Origin: a virus
Length of the DNA: 64,000 nt
Direction: 5' to 3' (one strand)
IMG/VR virus record: IMGVR_UViG_3300046675_000234
Location: 1 to 64,000 of that record
Both the position numbers and the translations under genes were made by a program. Positions within the stretch are counted from its first letter, which is position 1; each line of letters opens with the position of its first letter. The notes below the pieces were generated by a model. The model was not told the origin of the DNA and did not search any database. It worked only from the letters and a program-made list of their open reading frames with translations. Shown one piece after another: positions 24,480-32,132 of this stretch.

Positions 24480-25837
24480 GGCGGCCCCATGGGGTTGGAG
24501 TAGCCCATCGGCGGGACCGCCGACCCGGCCTGGAACGAGCGGCCGATGCTGCGCGCGATGGCCAGCGCCTTGTTGTGGCTGTGCCCCTTGGCCCGCGCTG
24601 CCCGGTAGATGCGCTGCTGCCGGGCGGCTTCCTTCGCTATGGCCTTCGCCTTGTTGCGGCCCATCCCGGCGGCGTACTTGCCCGCGTCGGCGCGCTCATC
24701 GGCCAGCATCTTCGCCCGGCTGGTGGCCGGGGGCCTGCCCTTCGGGCCGACCGTCTTGGGCTGCGTGCCGTTCTCGAACCTGGCAGCAGCACGCTCGATC
24801 CGCTGGACCAGGCCCGGCCCCTTCTTCTGCCGTGTCTCCAGCGGGAAGCCAGCGCCGCTGGCAGCAACCTCGGCCGCCGACCCGGCGTGCCACGTCCCGC
24901 CGAGCTTGCCCCTGTTCGGCATGCCCGGAAAGTCGCCTATGACCGCGCCGTAGTCTGCGGCACCCCTCCCCGGCCTCACCTTCGCTGCTGCTCTCCTGGA
25001 CGCGAGAGTCCCCTTGAATGCAGCGGTACTGCGATTGGCTCGTTCCACGGCTGCCGTCGCGGCCCGCTGACGCGGAGACACGCTGCCGCCGCCGTCGAGC
25101 CTGATCCAGCCGTGCCTGAAGCGGAACGCCAGCTCCAGGGCATCGAGCTGACTGGCGTGCTTGCTGCCGAGCTTGGCGAACCCCTTGCGCCCGTACTTCT
25201 TGCGCCCGATGTACGCGGCCAGCGCGCCGGGGTTGCGGGCACCGCGCTTGGCCAGCACGCCCTGGAGCTTGGCGAAGTTCTTGCCCGATCCCGGCTTGGC
25301 CCCGGCGAAGGTGGCCAGCTCGATCGCGTGCAGGTGCGTGTCCCAGCTCGCGGCGACGGCAACTGGCGGTGCTGCTCTCATGGCTCTCTCCTGATCCCGG
25401 ACGTCGCGGCGGTGCTGGCCGATGGCGCGGTTGGACCCGTGCACGTCCTCGATGTCCTTGATCAGCAGCAGGTGCCGGTGCGCTTGCTGCATCATCGCCT
25501 TGCCGCGCATGTGCCCGGCATCGTCGTGCACCCCGTGCCGCCGCAGTTGCAGCGGCTGGAGACCGAAGATCGCGGCGTTGACGTGTCGCTGGGCGCTGTG
25601 CGTCCGGCCCGAGTCCAGCTCGCGCGCCGCGTCCTGGAGGTGCTGGTGCACGTCCATCTCGGGGTAGGAGGTGGCCATGTTGGTGGCCAGCTTGCGCAGC
25701 CCGCTGCTGGCGCGGGCCTTCATCTCCCCGGTGGCGATCTTCCGGCTGAAGACGTGCTCGGGCTCAGGTCCCGGCGGCGTGGTCACAGGCGGGGCGTCAA
25801 CGCCGATCGGCCGCTGGTTGTCTGCTGCTGCTGCCAT
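24449..25837 (-). CDS. Capsid-region internal protein with GARNPGALAAYI and RHGWI motifs (short form)
   Basis: Product is 462 residues from ATG 25837, 4 nt after the MuF-like gene stop. The longer start at 25897 was rejected because it overlaps that gene with Arg-rich sequence. Residues 1-150 are helical and His/Gln-rich. Then come IELATFAGAKPGSGKNFAKL, RGARNPGALAAYIGRKKYG and ALELAFRFRHGWIRLDGG. The C-terminal third is basic and helical with GHSHNKALAIARSIGRSF. The protein then ends in a Met/Pro-rich tail (PMGPPPFPAGAQLS), encoded over the slippery site. Basic, Ala-rich composition and position between portal and protease genes suggest an internal, DNA-contacting head protein. Confidence 0.65.
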   Translation of the reverse strand: MAAAADNQRPIGVDAPPVTTPPGPEPEHVFSRKIATGEMKARASSGLRKLATNMATSYPEMDVHQHLQDAARELDSGRTHSAQRHVNAAIFGLQPLQLRRHGVHDDAGHMRGKAMMQQAHRHLLLIKDIEDVHGSNRAIGQHRRDVRDQERAMRAAPPVAVAASWDTHLHAIELATFAGAKPGSGKNFAKLQGVLAKRGARNPGALAAYIGRKKYGRKGFAKLGSKHASQLDALELAFRFRHGWIRLDGGGSVSPRQRAATAAVERANRSTAAFKGTLASRRAAAKVRPGRGAADYGAVIGDFPGMPNRGKLGGTWHAGSAAEVAASGAGFPLETRQKKGPGLVQRIERAAARFENGTQPKTVGPKGRPPATSRAKMLADERADAGKYAAGMGRNKAKAIAKEAARQQRIYRAARAKGHSHNKALAIARSIGRSFQAGSAVPPMGYSNPMGPPPFPAGAQLS

Positions 25838-25841
25838 GGTC

Positions 25842-26519
25842 TCACGCTGCCTTCGCGTATGCCCTCTCGGGCCTGGCGCTCGGAAGCATTCTCGCACCGA
25901 TGCGCGGCGGTCCCGCGTAGCACCGGCAGTGCGGGTGCACCGAGCCGGGGTAGCCGATCAGCGGCGGCGAGCTGGCGTAGAAGTTCGCCCCGTTCGCGGC
26001 GCGGCAGTCAGCACTGGTCCGGGAGTCGAGCACCGTCCGCCAGCCGAGCAGGTCGCCGTAGTTCCACGCGGCCATGTCCACGTTCATCGCGGCCTGCGCC
26101 CGCTGCCAGATCGCGTCCCGGTGCTGGCCGAAGTAACGGCGCTCGCGGGCCATCCCAGCCGCGAGCGCCTGACGGATGCCCTCCCCGCGTGACCGCGCCT
26201 CAACCACGTCGCTGGTCAGGCGCTTGCTCGCGTTCAGCGCGAACTGGGCGCGGCGGATCAGGTTGGTGCGGCTGGCGTTCAGCGTGGCCGAGCCCACTGC
26301 GCCAGTCTGCTCGGGCGGCATCTCCATCACCACCATGAGCGCGATCAGCATGGCCCGGCGGTCGATCTTCCTCGGCCTCAGCAGCGCGGCGACCGCGCTG
26401 AGCGCGGCGGCTGCGGTGACCGCGCTCACCAGGGCGGTGGCGATCACCGCCACCGCAGCGGCGTCCTGTCCGGCATCAGAGGGAGGCGGCTGCGGCGGCG
26501 GCTGCTGCGGGGTGCTCAC
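25842..26519 (-). CDS. MuF-like minor capsid (portal-associated) protein
   Basis: Product is 225 residues. A Pro/Gln-rich start and an Ala-rich hydrophobic region (about 22-48) precede helices with RRAMLIALMVVMEMP. The C-terminal signature is the SPP1 gp7 / Mu gpF type: WRTVLDSRTSADCRAANG followed by GSVHPHCRCYAG, with conserved Cys and His residues. Such proteins sit at the portal inside the head and are often ejected with DNA. The gene directly follows the portal gene (overlap 4 nt). It is shorter than classic Mu gpF because the N-terminal half is reduced. Confidence 0.8.
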   Translation of the reverse strand: MSTPQQPPPQPPPSDAGQDAAAVAVIATALVSAVTAAAALSAVAALLRPRKIDRRAMLIALMVVMEMPPEQTGAVGSATLNASRTNLIRRAQFALNASKRLTSDVVEARSRGEGIRQALAAGMARERRYFGQHRDAIWQRAQAAMNVDMAAWNYGDLLGWRTVLDSRTSADCRAANGANFYASSPPLIGYPGSVHPHCRCYAGPPRIGARMLPSARPERAYAKAA

Positions 26520-28093
26520 GCCAGCCGTCCCGGCGGCGGGGTGGACGGCGGTTTAGCAGGCGGTGTCCGCTGCTGCGCCGCTGCCAGCGGCTGGCCGGGC
26601 GGCGGTCGCATGGAGGCACCTTGCGGCCTCATGGCCGCACGGTTCGCAATGGCGGTCGCGCCCGTCGCCAGCCCCTGGAGACCGCCGAGCGCACCGGCTG
26701 CCTCGGGCGGCATGCCGGGCGGCGGCTGGGCCTGGAGCGCCTCGGCGCGCTGGGACATGGTGGACACCAGCGCCTGGTGCACCTGGTCCACGTCGAGCTG
26801 GAGGATCGAGGCCATCCGCTCGGTGATCAGGTCCACCACCTGGATCGGGATGTGCAGCGCGGGAGCCGCCGCGATCTGGCCGAACAGGGTCAGCAGCGCC
26901 TGCTCCTGCTCGTCCTGGAGCGGGCCGAACTTGGCCTGCGGGAACGCGGCGTCCGGCCCGAAGTTGAGCACCGTCAGCGGCATGATGATCTGGTGGGAGT
27001 ACGCCTGGGCGATCTCGGCGGCCACGCCCTGCCGGGACTTGAGGTAGAAGCTGGACTGGTCCTGGCTCAGCGCGTAAGAGCCCTTGCCGCCTGTTGCGCT
27101 GGAGGTCAGCGCCATGAACCCGGCCAGAACCGAGTGCACCTGCCAGCCCTCCAGGAAGCTCAGCGCGTCATTGAAGAACTTGCCCGAGTCGGCGTTGTTC
27201 TCCATCACCTCGAACGCCTTCTGGCCCTGCTGCGGCTGCTCCATCCCGACCACGCCGCTGCTCTTCAGCGCAGCGATCGAGTCGGCGCGGTCGTTGGCGG
27301 TGGGCTGGTCCGGCCCGTAGACGACCACGCGGGGCAGCGCCTGGGTCTCCAGGAAGTGGTACCAGAGGTAGAGCAGCTTCATCTTGGTCTGATAGCACCA
27401 GTAGCTGACCTCCATCTCCGATGCCCCGGTCAGCGGCTCGCGGTGCTTGCCGTGGGTGTAGATAAACGACCGGACGTGCGGGATGTCCACGTAGCCGGGG
27501 ACCTTCTGCCGTGCGGCCTGCGCCATGAGCTGCCCGCCGAACAGCCAGACCTGCTGGCGGAAGCCGTGCGGTGCGGCGGTCCTGGCGTTGTAGCGGGCCT
27601 GGCAGGTGGCGCTCGGGCGGAAGCCGATCTTGTCGTAGATGATCTTGCCGTCGCTCTCGCGGATCTTCCAGACCTTCTCGAAGAACGCCCGCCGGTAGAT
27701 CTGGCCGGACGTGATCTGGCCGATCAGGTCCACGTTGGGCGTGCTCATCCCGCCCGCGTGGTCCGGGGTCATCAGCACGGACTTGGCCAGCTCCAGCTCG
27801 CCCTTGTCGCCCTTGGCCCCCGCGATGTCAAAGTCAGCCTCGCGGATCGGCAGGGTCAGCGCGGCCTCTACCGCAGAGCACAGCCCGTCCCGGCTGAACA
27901 TCGTCTTCATGTCACGGCTTGACCACTCACCGTAGTCAAAGACATCGCCCTCGCCGTAGTAGGCGAACAGCCGCTGCCCCCAGTCGAACGAGGTGCCGAT
28001 CTCAGGACCGAGCAGCTCGCGCCGGTTGGTCTTCAGGTCGGGCAGCTTCAGCACCTGGGCCAGGGTGCCGTTCGCGTTCTGGCTGGGAGGCAT
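26516..28093 (-). CDS. Portal protein
   Basis: Product is 525 residues. It forms the dodecameric ring at one capsid vertex through which DNA is packaged and ejected. Segments such as FSRDGLCSAVEAALTLPI, YRRAFFEKVWKIRE, GKHREPLTGASEMEVSYWCY and SYALSQDQSSFYLKSRQGV match portal families of the Mu gp29/DUF935 type. The C-terminal ~70 residues are Pro/Gln-rich and probably flexible. It lies between terminase large subunit and MuF-like genes, the standard order. The start ATG at 28093 lies inside the end of the terminase gene (92-nt overlap) and has no obvious ribosome site, which is unusual. Confidence 0.88.
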   Translation of the reverse strand: MPPSQNANGTLAQVLKLPDLKTNRRELLGPEIGTSFDWGQRLFAYYGEGDVFDYGEWSSRDMKTMFSRDGLCSAVEAALTLPIREADFDIAGAKGDKGELELAKSVLMTPDHAGGMSTPNVDLIGQITSGQIYRRAFFEKVWKIRESDGKIIYDKIGFRPSATCQARYNARTAAPHGFRQQVWLFGGQLMAQAARQKVPGYVDIPHVRSFIYTHGKHREPLTGASEMEVSYWCYQTKMKLLYLWYHFLETQALPRVVVYGPDQPTANDRADSIAALKSSGVVGMEQPQQGQKAFEVMENNADSGKFFNDALSFLEGWQVHSVLAGFMALTSSATGGKGSYALSQDQSSFYLKSRQGVAAEIAQAYSHQIIMPLTVLNFGPDAAFPQAKFGPLQDEQEQALLTLFGQIAAAPALHIPIQVVDLITERMASILQLDVDQVHQALVSTMSQRAEALQAQPPPGMPPEAAGALGGLQGLATGATAIANRAAMRPQGASMRPPPGQPLAAAQQRTPPAKPPSTPPPGRLA

Positions 28094-29756
28094 CTAACCG
28101 CCAATCGCGCCGGTTGGGGCTCTGGCCGTTCGGCTTCTCGTCCTCGTGCGGGGCGAAGCTGTCCAGGCCCCAGTCTCGCTCTTGATCGTAGGCCCCGTTA
28201 TGCGCCTCGGCCAGCTTGCGCTGGGCTCGGGTGGCCTGCGGGTCGGTCAGGACGCCTGCCAGCGGCCCGGTGACGTCGGTGCCGGTGTCCAGGTCATCGG
28301 AGCGCAGCCACTCCCGCTTGCCGCCGGGGACCGGCGGGCCGAACCAGGTGTCCAGGAACGGGTAGCAGGCCCACACCAGCGAGTCCAGCCGGTCGGGGGA
28401 GCGCTCGCCAGCCGCCCCGGTGAAGCTGCACATCTGGTCTTCCAGGTCCACGAAGCGCTCGGTGTCGGTGTGCCAGACCTTCTCCCCGCTCTGCGGGTCG
28501 GTGATCTGGTAGGTGACCTGCTTCTGGCAGTGCCGGACGATCTTGCGCTCGTACAGCGCGCTGACCGGCTCGGCGCGGGTGCGCTTGGCGTGGCTGGCGT
28601 GCACCTCGCGGTAGCGGACCCGGCCGACGTCCTTCATGACCTGCTCGAACGTGGCCTTCAGCCACTCCCCGCCGTGGTTCTGCTCGACCACCAGCGTGGC
28701 GTCCAGCTCCTGGGCCTTCTTGATCACCCGCTTGGCGAACATGACCGGGCTCTCCTGCCCGCCCCAGCTCTCGATCACGTACAGGTGCGGGTCATCGACC
28801 ATGCCGCGTCCCACCACGGTGTACGCCTGCTCGTCGCTGTCTTCCTTGCCATCGGAAGGGTCCACGCCGATGAAGACCTGGGTCAGCCAGGGCGGCCCGC
28901 CTTCCTCGTCCACGCCGGGGCTCAGGCAGGACTCGATCAGCTCGCGGGTCCACAGCGCGTTGGCGACGTCATCGAGCAGCTCGCCTTCCAGCTCCTGGCG
29001 CTCCAGCCGGGTGCCCTTGGCGCTGCCGACCACCGTCCGGTAGAACGCCTCGGACAGGTTGGCGATGTTGTCGATGGTGCGCAGCCGCCGGGTGATCACG
29101 CCGCCGTGCTCGGGCTCGTTGCGGATCAGCGAGCGGATCAGCTTGCGGGCTGACATGCTGACCTTGGGCGTGCCTGTGGCGATGATCTTGGAGACACCCT
29201 GGCGCACCGCGTACTTGAGTGACTCGCCCCAGGCCACCTCCCACTTCTTCCACAGCCCGATCTCGTCGCACCAGGCGGCCCGCAGGTTGCGGCCCTGGAT
29301 GCGCAGCCCGCCCTCGTCGGCGCTGTCCACGTAGATGATCAGCCCGGAGTGCAGCACCACCTGCCCGTAGGTGCGCCAGGCCGACCGGACGATGTTGGAG
29401 CGGTGATCCTTGACCTCGGCCATCGAGGTGCCCAGCGCCCGCAGGATGCCGCTCTCGCCCTCCACGCACTTGGTCCAGGCGTCGGCGTAGGTGGGCGCGA
29501 TGATGCCGTACTCGCCCTCGGTGTCGGTGTCGTCCAGGATGATGTCCGCCAGCCCCTGAGCGCCCGCACGGGTCTTGCCGCTGCCGCGCCCGCCCTGGAG
29601 GTAGAACACGCGCCACGGGTCGGGCAGCGGCGGCAGGATCTGCTCGGGCCGGGCCACGCCAGCCCGCCACCGCACGCGCGGGTCCTTGACCGGCTGGCTG
29701 AGCCGGGTGTCCGCCCACTCGGCCAGCAGGCTGGTGTCGGCCTCAGCGACGGTCAT
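28002..29756 (-). CDS. terL: Terminase large subunit
   Basis: Product is 584 residues with the two-domain packaging motor layout. The N-terminal ATPase has Walker A GGRGSGKT (residues 55-62), and Walker B with the catalytic acid in AAWCDEIGLW, followed by the coupling motif ATGTPK. The C-terminal nuclease domain has the RNase H-like acids in FIGVDPSDG, a central VVEQNHGGEW and RLDSLVWACYPF. It powers DNA packaging and makes the terminal cuts. The last ~30 residues are Arg/Pro-rich and run over the portal start, so this tail may be a neutral read-through extension. The gene follows the small subunit after an 87-nt gap. Confidence 0.93.
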   Translation of the reverse strand: MTVAEADTSLLAEWADTRLSQPVKDPRVRWRAGVARPEQILPPLPDPWRVFYLQGGRGSGKTRAGAQGLADIILDDTDTEGEYGIIAPTYADAWTKCVEGESGILRALGTSMAEVKDHRSNIVRSAWRTYGQVVLHSGLIIYVDSADEGGLRIQGRNLRAAWCDEIGLWKKWEVAWGESLKYAVRQGVSKIIATGTPKVSMSARKLIRSLIRNEPEHGGVITRRLRTIDNIANLSEAFYRTVVGSAKGTRLERQELEGELLDDVANALWTRELIESCLSPGVDEEGGPPWLTQVFIGVDPSDGKEDSDEQAYTVVGRGMVDDPHLYVIESWGGQESPVMFAKRVIKKAQELDATLVVEQNHGGEWLKATFEQVMKDVGRVRYREVHASHAKRTRAEPVSALYERKIVRHCQKQVTYQITDPQSGEKVWHTDTERFVDLEDQMCSFTGAAGERSPDRLDSLVWACYPFLDTWFGPPVPGGKREWLRSDDLDTGTDVTGPLAGVLTDPQATRAQRKLAEAHNGAYDQERDWGLDSFAPHEDEKPNGQSPNRRDWRLDASQPERERHPGPGAEAARPEDQPARAARS

Positions 29757-29843
29757 CTCAGGTCACACACCACGGTCTGCCCAGGACGGATGACAGCCGC
29801 GATCCAGCATTGCGGGCATGCCTTCCTGCACCAGTGGATCAGG

Positions 29844-30575
29844 TCAGGAAGCGAGCTTGACGTGCTCGCGGAAGACGGCACGGGCGGGCTCCATCTTCTC
29901 GGGCGGCACGCCAGCCTTGGTGAACGCCAGCGTCAGCGCGCGGTCGAGCATGTCGAGCGACTGCTGCCGGATGCCGACCAGCCGGGCGTCCAGGTTGAGC
30001 TTGGCGATGGAGATCAGCATGGTGCCCAGCCGCTCCATGGCCCGCTCGTACAGCACGATCTCGGCCCGGACCTGCTCACCGGTCCTGCCGCTGTAGCGGT
30101 ACTGGGCGGGCTTCAGCAGCGCCACCCGCTCCCGCAGCATGTTCTTCCAGGCGCGCATCTCCCCGGCGAGCTGCATCAGCTCGGCGTAGGGGTCCTGGAC
30201 CGGCTGGGCCTCGGCCAGCTTGCTGCCGTACTCCGCGATGATCTCCACGGCACGCTGCTCGGCCCCGCCGTTGATCAGCCGCAGCGCGGCAGCCCTGGAG
30301 GTGTTCGATCCGACGTTGGCCCCGTGGTTCTTGCAGGCAGGCGGATCAGTACCGGCCACCGCGTAGTAATGGCAGGCGTCCGGGGTGCCGAAGTCCTGGC
30401 GGCAGCGGCGGAAGCTGGTGATGGCCTCGGCTTCCTCTAGCAGCTCGTCGGGCATGTGGTGCAGGCAGTACTCCAGGCCCTCGACCTCGACGTTGCCGCA
30501 GTGCTGGCCGTCCCGGCGGAAGCCGGTGCACAGCGCGGTGCCGAAGCCGGGCGGGGTCGGCGGGATAGACGGCAT
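29844..30575 (-). CDS. terS: Terminase small subunit with N-terminal Cys/His-rich region
   Basis: Product is 243 residues from ATG 30575; a GTG five codons earlier is possible but has no better ribosome site. The first ~90 residues carry a probable zinc site (GTALCTGFRRDGQHCGNV, YCLHHMPDELL, then RRCRQDF, DACHYY and ACKNHG). The remainder is helical (IIAEYGSKLAEAQPVQDPY, ERVALLKPAQYRYSGRTGEQ, MLDRALTLAF), resembling small-subunit oligomerisation and DNA-binding regions in actinophages. It sits immediately before the large subunit gene, with a strong terminator hairpin upstream. It recognises packaging-site DNA by family role. Confidence 0.7.
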   Translation of the reverse strand: MPSIPPTPPGFGTALCTGFRRDGQHCGNVEVEGLEYCLHHMPDELLEEAEAITSFRRCRQDFGTPDACHYYAVAGTDPPACKNHGANVGSNTSRAAALRLINGGAEQRAVEIIAEYGSKLAEAQPVQDPYAELMQLAGEMRAWKNMLRERVALLKPAQYRYSGRTGEQVRAEIVLYERAMERLGTMLISIAKLNLDARLVGIRQQSLDMLDRALTLAFTKAGVPPEKMEPARAVFREHVKLAS

Positions 30576-30597
30576 GACCCCATTGTGCACGCATGAC

Positions 30598-30627
30598 GAA
30601 GGCCCCGCACGCAGGTGCGGGGCCTTC
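30598..30627 (-). terminator. Strong hairpin terminator (GC stem, no U-tract)
   Basis: A perfect 13-bp inverted repeat, GAAGGCCCCGCAC / GTGCGGGGCCTTC, with a 4-nt loop lies between the secreted-protein gene (30681-31418) and the terminase small subunit. No T-run follows on either strand, as is common in actinobacterial terminators. It probably separates terminase transcription from the upstream unit. Confidence 0.7.
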
Positions 30628-30680
30628 GCAAAGCCGCCGGATCATTCCGCCCCCCGGTGCGGGCGGCGGCGGCTAGTTCC

Positions 30681-31418
30681 TCATCGCCGGGCGAGGCCGG
30701 TGGCCCACACCTGGATGTTGCTGTAGCGCGGCTGGATACGGTTCTGGAGGATCGGGTTGCCCCTGATCAGGCGCAGCGAGCAGACGCCACGGATGGTCGG
30801 GAACACCCACTGGCCGGTGAGCAGGTAGGTGCCGTTGCCGATCGAGTTGCGGAACAGGCTGCCGACCGGCCCGCCAGCGAACCTCCACACGCCGAGCTGG
30901 TTGACCGAGGCCACGCACAGCGCGAGGTTGACGCTCGGGAACGCGATACCGGTGTGGGGCACGTTCACCCTGCGCAGCAGGCCCGGCAGGCTGAACCGGG
31001 AGAACGTGTTGGTCTGGACGCCGAGATCATCAGAGCCGGTGCCGAAGACCGGGCCGTTGGCGATGACGCGGTTCTGCGTCACGACGTTGCCCACCGTGGT
31101 CTGCTGAAGCACGAACTGCTCAGGCGAGCAGCGCAGCGGGTTGACCACGGGGCGCGTCGGCTCGGGCGTCGGCGTGTTGCCGTGCCAGGCCGACAGGGCG
31201 ATCGGGCTGCCCTGGTCGGTCGGGGTGTCGGTGGGGGTGAAGGTGATCGGCCGCTGGTTGCAGGTCTGCGGCACCGGCCTCGGGGGCGGGGTGAACGTGT
31301 GGGTGAAGGACGGTGACGGGCTGGGCGTGACCCCGGCCGACGCGGAAGCCGCGCCCAGGCCGACCGTCATGCAGGATGCGGCGGCTACTGCTAGCGCCAC
31401 GTTGAGCTTGATGGACAT
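30681..31418 (-). CDS. Secreted Cys-containing protein of unknown function
   Basis: Product is 245 residues with a clear signal peptide: a Lys at position 4, a hydrophobic core VALAVAAASCMTVGLGA and an ASA cleavage region near residue 28. A Pro/Ser/Thr-rich linker (TPSPSPSFTHTF, TPEPTRP) leads to a beta-rich domain of about 150 residues with several Cys (TCNQRP, LRCSPEQF, LALCVASV, RGVCSLRL), probably in disulphides. No catalytic motif was recognised. It starts with ATG 31418 and AAAGGA 6 nt upstream. It lies in a unit with two secreted cell-wall enzymes, so a cell-surface role is likely. Confidence 0.65.
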   Translation of the reverse strand: MSIKLNVALAVAAASCMTVGLGAASASAGVTPSPSPSFTHTFTPPPRPVPQTCNQRPITFTPTDTPTDQGSPIALSAWHGNTPTPEPTRPVVNPLRCSPEQFVLQQTTVGNVVTQNRVIANGPVFGTGSDDLGVQTNTFSRFSLPGLLRRVNVPHTGIAFPSVNLALCVASVNQLGVWRFAGGPVGSLFRNSIGNGTYLLTGQWVFPTIRGVCSLRLIRGNPILQNRIQPRYSNIQVWATGLARR

Positions 31419-31497
31419 TGTTGTCCTTTCATGCAGTTGTTACCTTGGCTGACCATGGACAGGCCCCCCCTTGATCAGCGAGGCAATTTCCAGGTCA

Positions 31498-31607
31498 TCG
31501 TGATCCCATCGTGATCGTTGGCTCGGGACGCACCGGCTGTCCCGCACCCCGACATTACACGCCCCCCAGGGGGTGTTGACACGGATTCGATCACGAAACG
31601 ATCACGA
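31498..31607. promoter_or_regulatory. Paired inverted operator-like repeats with TTGACA box
   Basis: In the 228-nt gap between the secreted-protein and NlpC/P60 genes, TCGTGATC occurs twice 11 bp apart (31498-31517). Its reverse complement occurs twice 11 bp apart (31588-31607); the 20-bp arms match at 17 positions. Between them lie GTGTTGACAC (31573-31582, a variant of the dispersed GTGTTKACAC motif) and a C/G-rich inverted run. The 11-bp phasing suggests a dimeric regulator binding one face of DNA. Confidence 0.5.
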
Positions 31608-31646
31608 ACACTCACAGTGAACTCTGAGCCTATCTTGATCCGGCCC

Positions 31647-32132
31647 TCACCTGAAGCGCATCGCCATCGTCGGCTGCCAGCCGCCCGGCCACCACCTGAC
31701 CCAGCCGACGCGCGTCCCGCTGTCGTGCGCACCGAAGCTCATCAGGTGCCAGATGGTGGCGAACTCGACGTGCCCGGAGCCGAAGAACAGCAGGTCCCCG
31801 CGCCGGGCCTCGGACAGCGGTATCCGGTACAGGTGCGGCCCGCCGCCGAGCATCGAGTAGGTGGAGTGCGGCACCGAGATCCCGTGCTGCGCCGCCGCCC
31901 ACACGACTAGCCCGCTACAGTCGAACGCGCCCGGCCCGGCCGCGCCGTAGGAGTACCAGTCACCGGTACGCGATTCGGCAGTGTTGAGGATCGAGCCGCC
32001 GAGGCTGCCGCCCGAGGCCGACGCGGCGGGTGCCAGGACGCAGACAGCCAGGAAGCAGGCTGCCAGCAGGCCGAGCAGGCGAGTCACCCGTGACTCAGTT
32101 GCTCTACGATCCGTTACCGTGTCAGCACCCAT
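31647..32132 (-). CDS. Secreted NlpC/P60 peptidoglycan peptidase
   Basis: Product is 161 residues. A basic N-terminus and hydrophobic core (LLGLLAACFLAVCVLAP) ending ASA near residue 40 make a signal peptide. The mature ~120 residues are a compact NlpC/P60 domain with the catalytic Cys in FDCSGLV (C72) and His in GSGHVEFA (H121). The characteristic RRGDLLFF precedes the His. Enzymes of this family cut peptide stems of peptidoglycan. It follows the Rpf-like gene with a short overlap, so the two are co-expressed. It is distinct from the GH25 endolysin 6 kb upstream. Confidence 0.8.
   Translation of the reverse strand: MGADTVTDRRATESRVTRLLGLLAACFLAVCVLAPAASASGGSLGGSILNTAESRTGDWYSYGAAGPGAFDCSGLVVWAAAQHGISVPHSTYSMLGGGPHLYRIPLSEARRGDLLFFGSGHVEFATIWHLMSFGAHDSGTRVGWVRWWPGGWQPTMAMRFR

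Noticed and set aside
24575-26338. 587-codon plus-strand frame opposite the capsid-region and MuF genes
   Set aside because: Shadow of minus-strand coding; no motif, no ribosome site, and it crosses the well-supported MuF signature.
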